From positions 372,001 through 436,000 of the forward strand of contig NZ_JBGFSJ010000004.1 of assembly GCF_041365695.1 (NCBI RefSeq): a stretch of 64,000 bases of DNA, read 5' to 3'. The notes beneath the pieces were generated by a model that did not search any database, was not told where the DNA came from, and saw only the letters and a list, made by a program, of their open reading frames with translations. The DNA is from Rhodosalinus sp041365695 (GTDB lineage: Bacteria > Pseudomonadota > Alphaproteobacteria > Rhodobacterales > Rhodobacteraceae). The position numbers and the translations under genes are program-made. Positions 16,722 through 24,613 of the stretch are shown piece after piece. Position 1 is the first letter of the stretch. Each line of letters opens with the position of its first letter.

Positions 16722-16745
16722 AGGAATTTTCGACCGAAAATTCCT
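16722..16745. terminator. AT-cored palindrome 1 between rpe and uvrC
   Basis: A 24-base inverted repeat has arms AGGAATTTTCG / CGAAAATTCCT around AC. It begins three bases after the rpe stop and is the first of two related palindromes. Placed between convergent genes and rich in A/T runs on both strands, it is best read as a bidirectional transcription terminator. Protein binding cannot be excluded. Confidence 0.55.
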
Positions 16746-16763
16746 AGCAACGCCGGCCCGGCC

Positions 16764-16791
16764 GCGCGAATTTTCGATCGAAAATTCGCGC
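16764..16791. terminator. AT-cored palindrome 2 abutting the uvrC stop
   Basis: A perfect 28-base palindrome has half-site GCGCGAATTTTCGA and no spacer. It shares the GAATTTTCG / CGAAAATTC core with palindrome 1 and touches the uvrC stop codon (16792-16794). It probably terminates the uvrC transcript and, with its partner, the rpe transcript. Confidence 0.55.
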
Positions 16792-18669
16792 TCAGCTGCC
16801 CTCGTGGAAATGGGCGTAGATCCTCTCGGCGAGCGCGCCCGAAATCCCCTCCACCGCCTTCAGGTCGGCGAGATCCGCCCGCGTCACCGCCTTGGCCGAT
16901 CCGAAATGCTCCAGCAGGGCACGTTTGCGCGCCGCGCCCACGCCCGGCACCTCGTCGAGCGGGTTGGCCGCCACCGTCTTCGCCCGCTTCGCGCGGTGGC
17001 TGCCGATGGCGAAGCGGTGCGCCTCGTCCCTGAGCCGCTGGACGAAATAGAGCACCGGATCGTTGTGGCGCAGCGCGAAGGGACGTGCGCCGGGGCGGTG
17101 GAACTCTTCCTTGCCGGCGTCGCGGTCCACGCCCTTGGCTACCCCCACGACCGGGATGTCGGGCACGCCCAGCTCTTCGAGAATGCCCTGCACGGCGCTC
17201 ACCTGGCCGGCGCCGCCGTCGATCAGCAGAAGGTCGGGCCAGGCGCCCGATCGCCGGTCGGGATCCTCCTTCAGAAGGCGCTTGAAGCGGCGGGTGAGCA
17301 CTTCCTTCATCATGGCGAAATCGTCGCCCGGCGCCACGTCCTCGCCCCTGATGTTGAACTTGCGGTACTGGCCCTTCTCGAACCCTTCTGCGCCGGCCAC
17401 GACCATCGCGCCCACGGCGTTCGTGCCCATGATGTGCGAGTTGTCGTAGACCTCGATCCGACGCGGCGGCTGCTCGAGCTCCAGCGCCTCGGCGAGGCCC
17501 TTCAGAAGCTTCGCCTGCGTCGCGGTCTCGGCCATGCGGCGCCCGAGGCTTTCCCGGGCGTTGCGCGCCGCCCCGGCCACGAGTTCGGCCTTCTCTCCGC
17601 GCTGCGGCACGAGGATTTCCGTCTTTCGGCCGCGCTTGCCCGAAAGCGCCTCCTGCATGAGATCCGCGTTCTCGATGGGATGCGACAGCAGCAGCAGCCG
17701 CGGCGGCTCCTTGTTGTCGTAGAACTGGCCGAGGAACGCCTCCATCACCTCGGCCTCGGAGACGTCCGCGCCGACCCGCGGGTAGAAATCGCGGTTGCCC
17801 CAGTTCTGGTTGGCGCGGATGAAGAACACCTGCACACAGGCCTGACCGCCCTCCATGTGCAGCGCGATCACGTCCGCCTCCGCCACGCCGCGCGGGTTGA
17901 TGCCCTGCACGCCCTGGACCTGCGTCAGTGCGCGGATGCGGTCACGCAGGGCGGCGGCGCGCTCGAATTCCATCTTGTCTGCCGCCTCGGCCATCTCGGC
18001 CGCGAGCGTCTCCTGTATCGTGGTGGATCGTCCCGACAGGAAGCGCTCGGCGTCGCGCACGCTCGCGGCGTAATCCTCCTGCGAGATCAGCCCGACGCAC
18101 GGTCCCGAGCAGCGCTTGATCTGATAGAGCAGGCAGGGCCGGGTCCGGCTTTCGAACACCGAATCCGAGCAGTTGCGCAGCTGGAACACCTTCTGAAGCT
18201 GGTTCAGCGTGCGATTGACCGCGCCGGCGCTCGCGAAGGGGCCGTAATAGGCGCCCTTCTCCGTCTTGGCGCCCCTGTGCTTCCTGATCTGCGGGAACGG
18301 GTGGTCCTTGGCCACGAGGATGTTGGGAAAGCTCTTGTCGTCGCGCAGAAGCACGTTGTAGCGCGGCTTGAGCTGCTTGATGAGGTTCTGCTCGAGCAGC
18401 AGCGCCTCGGTCTCGGTCCGCGTCGTCAGGAACATCATCGAGGCGGTTTCGCGGATCATCCGCGCGATGCGGGGGCTGTGCCCCGACGGGCGGGCGTAGT
18501 TCGACACCCGCGCCTTGAGGTTGCGCGCCTTGCCGACATAAAGCACCCGGCTTTCCGCATCGAGCATGCGATAGACGCCCGGCGAACTGTCGAGTGTCTT
18601 CAGATAGCCCTGGATGCAGGCGTGCCCGGTCACGTTTCCGGAGGCGTCGGTTTCGGCGCGGTCGCTCAT
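16792..18669 (-). CDS. uvrC: excinuclease ABC subunit C
   Basis: UvrC (625 residues) makes the dual incisions of nucleotide excision repair. The N-terminal GIY-YIG domain runs from SPGVYRMLDAESRVLYVGKA (29-48) and cleaves the 3' side. A UVR motif (EAADKMEFERAAALRDRI) binds UvrB. The RNase H-like 5' nuclease domain holds EVYDNSH and LLLIDGGAGQ. A C-terminal helix-hairpin-helix region (DEVPGVGAARKRALL) ends the protein. All domains are intact. No ribosome site is evident before the ATG, and a promoter-like pair sits so close that the mRNA may be leaderless. Confidence 0.96.
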   Translation of the reverse strand: MSDRAETDASGNVTGHACIQGYLKTLDSSPGVYRMLDAESRVLYVGKARNLKARVSNYARPSGHSPRIARMIRETASMMFLTTRTETEALLLEQNLIKQLKPRYNVLLRDDKSFPNILVAKDHPFPQIRKHRGAKTEKGAYYGPFASAGAVNRTLNQLQKVFQLRNCSDSVFESRTRPCLLYQIKRCSGPCVGLISQEDYAASVRDAERFLSGRSTTIQETLAAEMAEAADKMEFERAAALRDRIRALTQVQGVQGINPRGVAEADVIALHMEGGQACVQVFFIRANQNWGNRDFYPRVGADVSEAEVMEAFLGQFYDNKEPPRLLLLSHPIENADLMQEALSGKRGRKTEILVPQRGEKAELVAGAARNARESLGRRMAETATQAKLLKGLAEALELEQPPRRIEVYDNSHIMGTNAVGAMVVAGAEGFEKGQYRKFNIRGEDVAPGDDFAMMKEVLTRRFKRLLKEDPDRRSGAWPDLLLIDGGAGQVSAVQGILEELGVPDIPVVGVAKGVDRDAGKEEFHRPGARPFALRHNDPVLYFVQRLRDEAHRFAIGSHRAKRAKTVAANPLDEVPGVGAARKRALLEHFGSAKAVTRADLADLKAVEGISGALAERIYAHFHEGS

Positions 18670-18675
18670 GGCGCA

Positions 18676-18704
18676 GAGATACGATTCCCCCGGTCCGGCT
18701 GCAA
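18676..18704 (-). promoter_or_regulatory. candidate promoter just before uvrC, possibly leaderless
   Basis: On the minus strand TTGCAG (18704-18699) and TATCTC (18681-18676) are 17 bases apart. Only six bases separate the -10 box from the uvrC ATG, so transcription would begin at or next to the start codon. Confidence 0.33.
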
Positions 18705-18969
18705 TCTCGCGACCGTCATGGCAAGGGCAAACAAATCCACGGTTTCTGTGGATAAAGCTGCGGGCAAGTTTTGGGCAGACAAGGATTTTCGTTTGGTTCG
18801 GGTAGCTTCGCCGCTTTGCCCAATTTTTAGGCGCTCCTGCAAAACCTTGACTTCATTACACATTTTTCACCACCTCGCCAAGACGATGAAATCGCACACA
18901 AATTTGTAAATCTTTCTTGAAGATCCTGTGACCGGTGCACAACTCGCGCGCCTTCCGGCCGCACGGCGG
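18705..18969. other. AT-rich intergenic island upstream of uvrC
   Basis: About 265 bases without a credible gene separate uvrC from the SDR gene. The core (about 18720-18935) is near 47 percent GC by eye, against nearly 70 percent around it. It contains TGTGGATAA (18747-18755, a perfect reverse DnaA box) as one arm of the inverted repeat ATCCAC-N7-GTGGAT (18735-18753), a palindrome ACAAATTTGT (18898-18907), and TTGGGCA / TGCCCAA arms about 40 bases apart. It may be a regulatory region, a small RNA, or the SDR operon's terminator plus distal uvrC promoter. Confidence 0.5.
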
Positions 18970-19749
18970 TCACTCGACGCCCAGCACGTCCGGCGTCTGC
19001 CAGGCGAGGTGCTGGCCGCCATCCACGCAGATCAGCTGGCCGGTCACCGCTTCGGCATCGAGGAAATACCCCAGCGCCGCGGTGATGCCCGCGGAATCCG
19101 CCCCGCGGCCGAGCACCGTTGCGGCGCGCTGGCGCGCGAAATGGCTTTCGGTCTGCCGCGCCCCGCAGAGCGTCGGCCCCGGCCCGATCGCGTTGACGCG
19201 AAGACGGGGCGCGAGGCCCTGCGCCGCGGTCTGGGTGAACGCCCACAGCCCGGCCTTGGCCAGCGTGTAGGTCATGAACTCGGGCGTAAGCTTGCGCACG
19301 CGCTGGTCGATCATGTTGATGACGAGGCCCTGCGCCACCGGCTCTCCCCGCGCGTCGATCAGCGGCTCGGGCACCTGCCGCGCGAGCGCCTGGGTCAGCA
19401 CGAAGGGCGCGCGCAGGTTGCTTTCGAAATGCCGGTCCCAGCTTTCGCGCGTCGCGGTCTCGATCCGGTCATGCTCGAAGATGGAGGCGTTGTTCACGAG
19501 GCAGGTGAGCGGCCCGCCCAGCGCTTCGGCCGCGGCATCGACCAGCGGCGTGACCTCCACCTCGTTCAGGAGATCGGCCCGGAGCGCCACGCCCCGACGC
19601 CCCAGGGCCTCGATCTCGGCGACGGCGGACAGCGCGTCCTCACGCGAACTGGCGTAATGCACCGCGACGTCGTAGCCACGGCCGGCCAGATAAAGCGCCA
19701 TCGCGCGTCCAAGCCGCTTTCCCGCGCCCGTGACCAGTGCCCGTGACAT
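18970..19749 (-). CDS. SDR family oxidoreductase, pteridine reductase-like
   Basis: This 259-residue short-chain dehydrogenase has the cofactor loop TGAGKRLGR (7-15), NNAS at 86-89 and the catalytic YTLAK (Y161, K165). The position usually held by the catalytic Ser is an Asp (D148 in NMIDQR). The KRLGR loop and this Asp are shared with pteridine reductase PTR1 and the FolM group, which reduce dihydropterins with NADPH. That points to pterin or folate metabolism; the assignment is by motif only. It is the last gene of a minus-strand set behind the Ca/Na antiporter, 13 bases away. Confidence 0.82.
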   Translation of the reverse strand: MSRALVTGAGKRLGRAMALYLAGRGYDVAVHYASSREDALSAVAEIEALGRRGVALRADLLNEVEVTPLVDAAAEALGGPLTCLVNNASIFEHDRIETATRESWDRHFESNLRAPFVLTQALARQVPEPLIDARGEPVAQGLVINMIDQRVRKLTPEFMTYTLAKAGLWAFTQTAAQGLAPRLRVNAIGPGPTLCGARQTESHFARQRAATVLGRGADSAGITAALGYFLDAEAVTGQLICVDGGQHLAWQTPDVLGVE

Positions 19750-19762
19750 GCCGCGTGCCTCC

Positions 19763-20716
19763 CTAGCTCAGCAGCACGACCACATAGGCGACATAGCCCG
19801 CGGTCAAGCCGACACCCCAGATCCGCGTCAGATCCCGGCCGAGGAACACGACCGGAAGCAGCAGCAGGGACGCGCCCAGCATCACCCAGATGTCGAAGCG
19901 CAGGATCTCGGCGTCGACGGGAATGTCCCCCACGAGCGCGGCGATCCCTATGATCGCGAGCAGGTTGAACATGTTGGAGCCGATGACGTTGCCGAGCGCC
20001 ACGTCGGCCTGCTGGCGCAGCGCCGCCATCACGGTGGTCGCAAGCTCCGGCAGCGAGGTGCCGAGCGCCACGAGCGTCAGCCCGATCACCGTGTCGGGCA
20101 CCCCGTAGATCCGCGCGAGCGCGGAGGCGTTGTCGACGAGAATATCCGCGCCGAGCGGCAATCCGGCGAGGCCCAGCGCGAGAAAGACGCCGATCTTCCA
20201 CCACGGCATGTCCGGGTCCGCGCCCTCGACATCTTCCAGCGCTTCGGCCACGTCCAGCGTGGCGGACCTGTGTGCGCGGGCGTCCCGGAACGCGTCCGCA
20301 AGAACCAGCGCGAGCGCGGCGAGCAGGATCAGGCCCGACCACCAGGTAAAGATCCCGGTGAAGGCCAGCACCATGAAGAGGCCCGTGGCCGCCAGCATGA
20401 ACAGGTAGCTCTTGCGCATCTCGCACGCGCCCGTGCTCATGGTCGAAAGCAGGGCCGGCACCCCGAGCACCAGCAGAATGTTCGCCGTGTTGGAGCCCAC
20501 GACGTTGCCGAGCGCAAGGCCGGGCACATTCTCCAGCACCGCGCTGACCGAGATCAGCAACTCCGGCGCGGAGGTTCCGAAGGCCACGATGGTCAGCCCC
20601 ACGATCAGCGCCGGCACGCCGAGGCGCAGGGACAGATTGACCGCGCCTTTCACCAGAGCATCGCCGGCCAGCAGCAGGATGACGAGCCCGAGGCCCGCGA
20701 GCAGCCAGACCGTCAT
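19763..20716 (-). CDS. calcium/sodium antiporter (CaCA family, YrbG-like)
   Basis: This 317-residue inner-membrane protein shows the internal duplication of CaCA exchangers: alpha-1 with GTSAPEL (47-53) and GNVVGSN (70-76), and alpha-2 with GTSLPEL (219-225) and GNVIGSN (242-248). About ten membrane helices are expected, with a hydrophilic loop at 145-172. The acidic residues of both PEL motifs are kept, so ion transport should be intact. It starts three bases after the zinc-ribbon gene ends. Confidence 0.92.
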   Translation of the reverse strand: MTVWLLAGLGLVILLLAGDALVKGAVNLSLRLGVPALIVGLTIVAFGTSAPELLISVSAVLENVPGLALGNVVGSNTANILLVLGVPALLSTMSTGACEMRKSYLFMLAATGLFMVLAFTGIFTWWSGLILLAALALVLADAFRDARAHRSATLDVAEALEDVEGADPDMPWWKIGVFLALGLAGLPLGADILVDNASALARIYGVPDTVIGLTLVALGTSLPELATTVMAALRQQADVALGNVIGSNMFNLLAIIGIAALVGDIPVDAEILRFDIWVMLGASLLLLPVVFLGRDLTRIWGVGLTAGYVAYVVVLLS

Positions 20717-20719
20717 CCC

Positions 20720-20887
20720 TCAGCCCCTTTCCCTGCCGCAGGGGCAGGGCCCCTTTCCGATCCGGTAGCGCCCGCAGTCGGGGCAGCGCGCCGAGCGGAG
20801 CGCGCGCTGGCCCGGAAAACGCAGGCGGCCGAACATGGCCAGCACCCCCATGCCCACCAAAAAGAGAAGGACGACCTTGAGGATCAC
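20720..20887 (-). CDS. 55-residue membrane-anchored zinc-ribbon protein
   Basis: A short GTG-started gene encodes MILKVVLLFLVGMGVLAMFG (one membrane segment), a linker FGRLRFPGQRAL, and a ribbon-like CPDC (35-38) plus CPC (48-50) tail. The GTG overlaps the SppA stop as GTGA and it ends three bases before the antiporter. I recall similar tiny proteins in Rhodobacterales next to the same genes, but have no name for them. Four cysteines suggest zinc binding. Function unknown. Confidence 0.72.
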   Translation of the reverse strand: MILKVVLLFLVGMGVLAMFGRLRFPGQRALRSARCPDCGRYRIGKGPCPCGRERG

Positions 20888-21687
20888 GGCCAGAGGCCAA
20901 GGCGCGCATAGGCTGCGCGCTCTTCCAGCACCGCGATGCCGTCGGAAAGGACCTGTGCGCCAAGCCGCTGAAGGATGCCGCGGCGCAGGCCGTAGCGGCG
21001 GAAGCGAACCTTGTCGCCGAAGATTTCCTGCATCTTCGGTTCGAGATGGCCGATGCCGTCCACCAAACCCTTTTCCTGCGCCGCCGCGCCCAGCCAGATC
21101 TCCCCGGTGTAGATGTCCGGATCGTCGGCAAGCCTGTCGCCCCGGCGGCTTTTCACATGTCCGATGAAGGCGCCGTGCATCTGGTCGAGGATGCGGCGCA
21201 GCCGCTCGACATCCTCGGGCTTCTCGGGCTCGAACGGGTCGAGCAGGGTCTTGGAGTTGCCGGCGGTATGCACCCGCCGCTCCAGCCCCTGCCGCGCAAG
21301 GAAGACGTGGGCGCCGAAACTGGCCGAGATGACGCCGATGGAGCCCACGACAGAGCCGGTGTCGGCCCAGATCTCGTCGGCCGCGCAGGCGATCCAGTAG
21401 CCCCCCGAGGCCGCCACGTCCTCGACGAAGGCGTAGACGGGTATCTTCTTTTCATCGGCCAGACGGCGGATGCGCGCCCCGATGAGCGAGGATTGCGTGG
21501 GAGACCCCCCCGGCGAGTTGATCTCGAGCGCCACGGCGGCCGGCTTGCCCCGCGAGAAGGCGCGCTCGATCGCCGGCGCCACCGCGTTGTCGTTGAGGCT
21601 GGAACGCCCGCCCGTCCCGATCATGCCGGTCAGCCGGACCACCGCCACCGTCGGGCGGCGCGAGAGAAAGGGCAGGTGTATTTCCAT
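20884..21687 (-). CDS. S49 family signal peptide peptidase (SppA/SohB-like)
   Basis: This 267-residue protein is a short-form S49 serine protease. EINSPGGSP (55-63) opens the ClpP-like core, the nucleophile is S94 in VAASGGYWIA, and the likely general base is K146 in AGNSKTLLD. GSVVGSIGVI is the conserved loop between. The start MEIHLPFL is preferred over an ATG 12 codons upstream. No signal or membrane segment is obvious, so the location is uncertain. It precedes the zinc-ribbon and antiporter genes, hinting at membrane quality control. Confidence 0.88.
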   Translation of the reverse strand: MEIHLPFLSRRPTVAVVRLTGMIGTGGRSSLNDNAVAPAIERAFSRGKPAAVALEINSPGGSPTQSSLIGARIRRLADEKKIPVYAFVEDVAASGGYWIACAADEIWADTGSVVGSIGVISASFGAHVFLARQGLERRVHTAGNSKTLLDPFEPEKPEDVERLRRILDQMHGAFIGHVKSRRGDRLADDPDIYTGEIWLGAAAQEKGLVDGIGHLEPKMQEIFGDKVRFRRYGLRRGILQRLGAQVLSDGIAVLEERAAYARLGLWP

Positions 21688-21783
21688 GCTGCCGGATGTA
21701 GATTGGCCGGGCACGACAAACAAGGCGGGGCGGAAAAGAACGCGGCGCCCTGCGCGCGGGCGGCGGCGCCTCTCCGGCGCGGG

Positions 21784-22545
21784 TCAGGAGCGGATGCGCC
21801 ACCCTGTCCGGAAGATCCACCAGATCGCCCCGAGGCAAAGCGCGAGAAAGCCCGCGATGGCCAGAAGGCTGATGCCCACCGGCACGTCGGCAAGACCGTA
21901 GAACGACCAGCGGAACCCCGAGATGAGGTAGACGACCGGGTTGAAGAGCGCCACGGTCTGCCACGCCGCCGGCAGCATGGAGATCGAATAGAACGACCCG
22001 CCCAGGAACACGAGCGGCGTGACGATCAGCAGCGGCACGAGCTGGAGCTGCTCGAAATTCTTCGCCCAGATGCCGATGATGAACCCCATGAGCGAGAAGC
22101 TCACGCAGGTCAGCACAAGGAACGCGGCCATCGCCAGCGGATGGCTCACGCGGACCTCGACGAAGAAGCTCGCCGTGACGAGGATGATCACCCCGATGAA
22201 GAGCGATTTCGTCGCCGCCGCACCGACATAGCCGATCACGATCTCGAGGAAGCTGATCGGCGCCGAGAGCAGCTCGTAGACCGTGCCGATGAATTTCGGG
22301 AAATAGATCGCGAAGCTCGCGTTCGAGATCGCCTGGGTCATCACCGTCAGCATGACGAGGCCCGGCACGATGAAGGCGCCGTAGCTCACGCCCTCCACCT
22401 CCTGGATGCGCGAGCCGATCGCCGCGCCGAACACGACGAAATAGAGCGACGTGGAGATCACGGGCGAGATGAAGCTCTGCAGGAGCGTGCGGAAGAACCG
22501 CGCCATCTCGTACCGGTAGATCGCCGCCACGGCGCCCCAGTTCAT
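21784..22545 (-). CDS. ABC-2 type exporter permease
   Basis: This 253-residue permease has six membrane segments and the ABC-2 pattern (YRYEMARFFRTLLQS at the start, GSFYSISMLP near 185). It pairs with the ATPase encoded just upstream; the two genes overlap by four bases. The pair resembles E. coli YadH/YadG, a widespread exporter of unknown substrate. Nothing nearby suggests the cargo. Confidence 0.9.
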   Translation of the reverse strand: MNWGAVAAIYRYEMARFFRTLLQSFISPVISTSLYFVVFGAAIGSRIQEVEGVSYGAFIVPGLVMLTVMTQAISNASFAIYFPKFIGTVYELLSAPISFLEIVIGYVGAAATKSLFIGVIILVTASFFVEVRVSHPLAMAAFLVLTCVSFSLMGFIIGIWAKNFEQLQLVPLLIVTPLVFLGGSFYSISMLPAAWQTVALFNPVVYLISGFRWSFYGLADVPVGISLLAIAGFLALCLGAIWWIFRTGWRIRS

Positions 22546-23486
22546 GGCCGGGCCTCCGACCCGTCCTTGCCATGGACGAGATCGACGAAGATCTCCTCGA
22601 GGCTCGACTGCCGCGTGGACAGATCGCGAAGAACGAGCCCCGCCTTCTGCACGTCATTCAGAAGCTGGGTGATGCCCGTGCGCTCGGCCGAGCGGTCGTA
22701 GCTGTAGACCAGCCGCGCCCCGTCATCGACGCGTTCGAGGCCGTAGCGCGACAGCGCCTCGGGCACCGCGTCCACCGGCTCGTGCAGTTCGATCAGGAGT
22801 TCCTTGCGCCCCAGCCGCTCCATCAGGCGCCCCGTCTCCTCGACCAGCAGCAACTCGCCCCCGTTTATGACGCCCACGCGGTCGGCGATGGCTTCCGCCT
22901 CCTCGATGTAGTGGGTGGTCAGGATCATCGTCACGCCATCCGCCTTGAGCTGGTCGACGGTTTCCCACATCCCCCGGCGCAGTTCCACGTCGACCCCGGC
23001 GGTCGGCTCGTCGAGGAAAAGAAGCCGCGGCTCGTGGGCCAGCGCCTTCGCGATCAGCACGCGCCGCTTCATACCGCCCGACAGCTCCCGGGTCTGCGCG
23101 TCGCGCTTGTCCCAGAGCGACAGGTTCCGCAGCACCCGCTCGACCAGCGCGTCGTCCCGCGGCAGGCCAAAGAGCCCGCGGGAGAACTCCACTGTATGGC
23201 GCACCTTCATGAAGGGCTCGAGCGCGACCTCCTGCGGCACGAGCCCGATCAGCGCCCGCGCCGCGCGGAAATCCTCTAGGATGTCGTGCCCGGCGACGCG
23301 TGCCCGCCCGCCGGTGGGCATGGTGATGCCGCAGAGCGCCGAGATGAGCGTGGTCTTGCCCGCGCCGTTGGGCCCCAGCAGCGCGAGGATCTCGCCCTCC
23401 TCGACGCTGAGCGACACGCCTTTCAGGGCCTCGAGCCCGCCCCCGTAGGTCTTTCGCAGATCCTCGATTTCCAGAATTGCCGGCAT
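22542..23486 (-). CDS. ABC exporter ATP-binding protein (YadG-like)
   Basis: This 314-residue ATPase has Walker A GPNGAGKT (38-45), signature LSGGMKRR (134-141) and Walker B LLFLDEP (154-160), followed by the H-loop in TTHYIEEAE. An approximately 85-residue C-terminal extension (KELLIELHEPVD to the end) resembles the regulatory tail of DrrA/YadG proteins. It is the first gene of the pair and overlaps the permease start. Confidence 0.92.
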   Translation of the reverse strand: MPAILEIEDLRKTYGGGLEALKGVSLSVEEGEILALLGPNGAGKTTLISALCGITMPTGGRARVAGHDILEDFRAARALIGLVPQEVALEPFMKVRHTVEFSRGLFGLPRDDALVERVLRNLSLWDKRDAQTRELSGGMKRRVLIAKALAHEPRLLFLDEPTAGVDVELRRGMWETVDQLKADGVTMILTTHYIEEAEAIADRVGVINGGELLLVEETGRLMERLGRKELLIELHEPVDAVPEALSRYGLERVDDGARLVYSYDRSAERTGITQLLNDVQKAGLVLRDLSTRQSSLEEIFVDLVHGKDGSEARP

Positions 23487-23623
23487 TCCGCCTCCCTCGT
23501 CAGCGGCACAGTAGCCCGCAGCGTGCCGGGCACAAGGGCCTGCGCCCGTGCGCTCGATGTCGCGGACAGGCTAGCGGCGCGCGGCGCGCGCTGCTAGGCG
23601 CTGGAGGGGAAGGAGCCACGCCC

Positions 23624-24613
23624 GTGACCTTGCCCAGCGCGCCCTTGCCGATGAACGACGCCGCCAGGGGGATCGGCTTCATCCTCGCGGGCATGCTGGC
23701 GATCTCGGCCAACGACATGCTGATCAAGCTGCTCTCGGGCGGCTACCCCTTGCACCAGATGGTGTTCGTGCGCTCGGCCATCGCGATACCCTTCAGCCTC
23801 GCGCTCGTGCAGATCGAGGGCGGCTGGCGCATCCTGCGGCCCGACCGCCCGGGGCTGCACCTCGCGCGCGGGCTGCTGGTGGTCACGGCGAACATGACCT
23901 ATTTCGCCGCGCTGGCCGTTCTGCCCCTCGCCGAGGCGACGGCGCTCTTCTTCGCCGCGCCGCTTTTCATCACGCTGCTGTCCATCCCGCTTCTGGGAGA
24001 GAAGGTGGGGCCTTGGCGGATCGGCGCGGTGGTGGCCGGCTTCGCGGGCGTGCTGGTGATGCTCCGGCCCTGGCAAGGCACGCTCGACGTTCCGCGGGCG
24101 GTGCTGCTGCTGCCGGTCGTCGCCGCGCTGACCTACGCGCTGATGCAGCTTCTGACGCGAAAGCTCGGCGCGACGGCGAAGGCGTCGGCGATGGCGGTCT
24201 ATATCCAGGGCACCTTTCTCGTGGTGGCCGCGGGATTCTACATCGTCGCGGGCGACGGGCGGTTCGCCGAAGGGGTCGAGAACGAGAGCCTCGTCTTCCT
24301 CCTGCGGGAATGGGTCTGGCCGCAGGGGCGCGATCTCTGGCTGTTCCTCGCGCTCGGCGCGAACGCGACGGTGATCGGCTATTCGCTCTCGGCGGCCTAC
24401 CGGGCCGCGGACGTGGCGACCGTGGCGCCCTTTGAATACGTGGCGCTGCCGCTTGCGGTGCTCTGGGGCTGGTTCGTGTTCGCCGAATGGCCCTCGGGGC
24501 CGGTCTGGACGGGCATCGCGCTCATCGTGGGGGCCGGGCTTTTCGTGTTCCTGCGCGAGCGGCAGAGGAACCGGCCCGTGGCGCTCCGGACGCGGGTGCG
24601 CCGCCGCTACTGA
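23624..24613 (+). CDS. DMT superfamily (EamA) transporter
   Basis: This 329-residue protein has ten predicted membrane helices in two EamA repeats: about residues 15-150 including LAEATALFFAAPLFITLLS, and 165-320 including YRAADVATVAPFEYVALPLA. A GTG at 23624 is well placed behind GGGGAAGGAG. The ATG at 23651 (MNDAARGIG) is the alternative. Such carriers usually export amino acids, nucleosides or other metabolites; the substrate is unknown. The 3' end overlaps the opposing ispE gene by seven bases. Confidence 0.87.
   Translation: MTLPSAPLPMNDAARGIGFILAGMLAISANDMLIKLLSGGYPLHQMVFVRSAIAIPFSLALVQIEGGWRILRPDRPGLHLARGLLVVTANMTYFAALAVLPLAEATALFFAAPLFITLLSIPLLGEKVGPWRIGAVVAGFAGVLVMLRPWQGTLDVPRAVLLLPVVAALTYALMQLLTRKLGATAKASAMAVYIQGTFLVVAAGFYIVAGDGRFAEGVENESLVFLLREWVWPQGRDLWLFLALGANATVIGYSLSAAYRAADVATVAPFEYVALPLAVLWGWFVFAEWPSGPVWTGIALIVGAGLFVFLRERQRNRPVALRTRVRRRY

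Noticed and set aside
18705..18940. AT-rich island as a chromosomal replication origin
   Set aside because: Only one perfect DnaA box and one poor one are seen, and the neighbours (uvrC, SDR) are not the usual alphaproteobacterial origin genes (hemE, parAB, gidA, dnaA). Kept only as an unexplained island.
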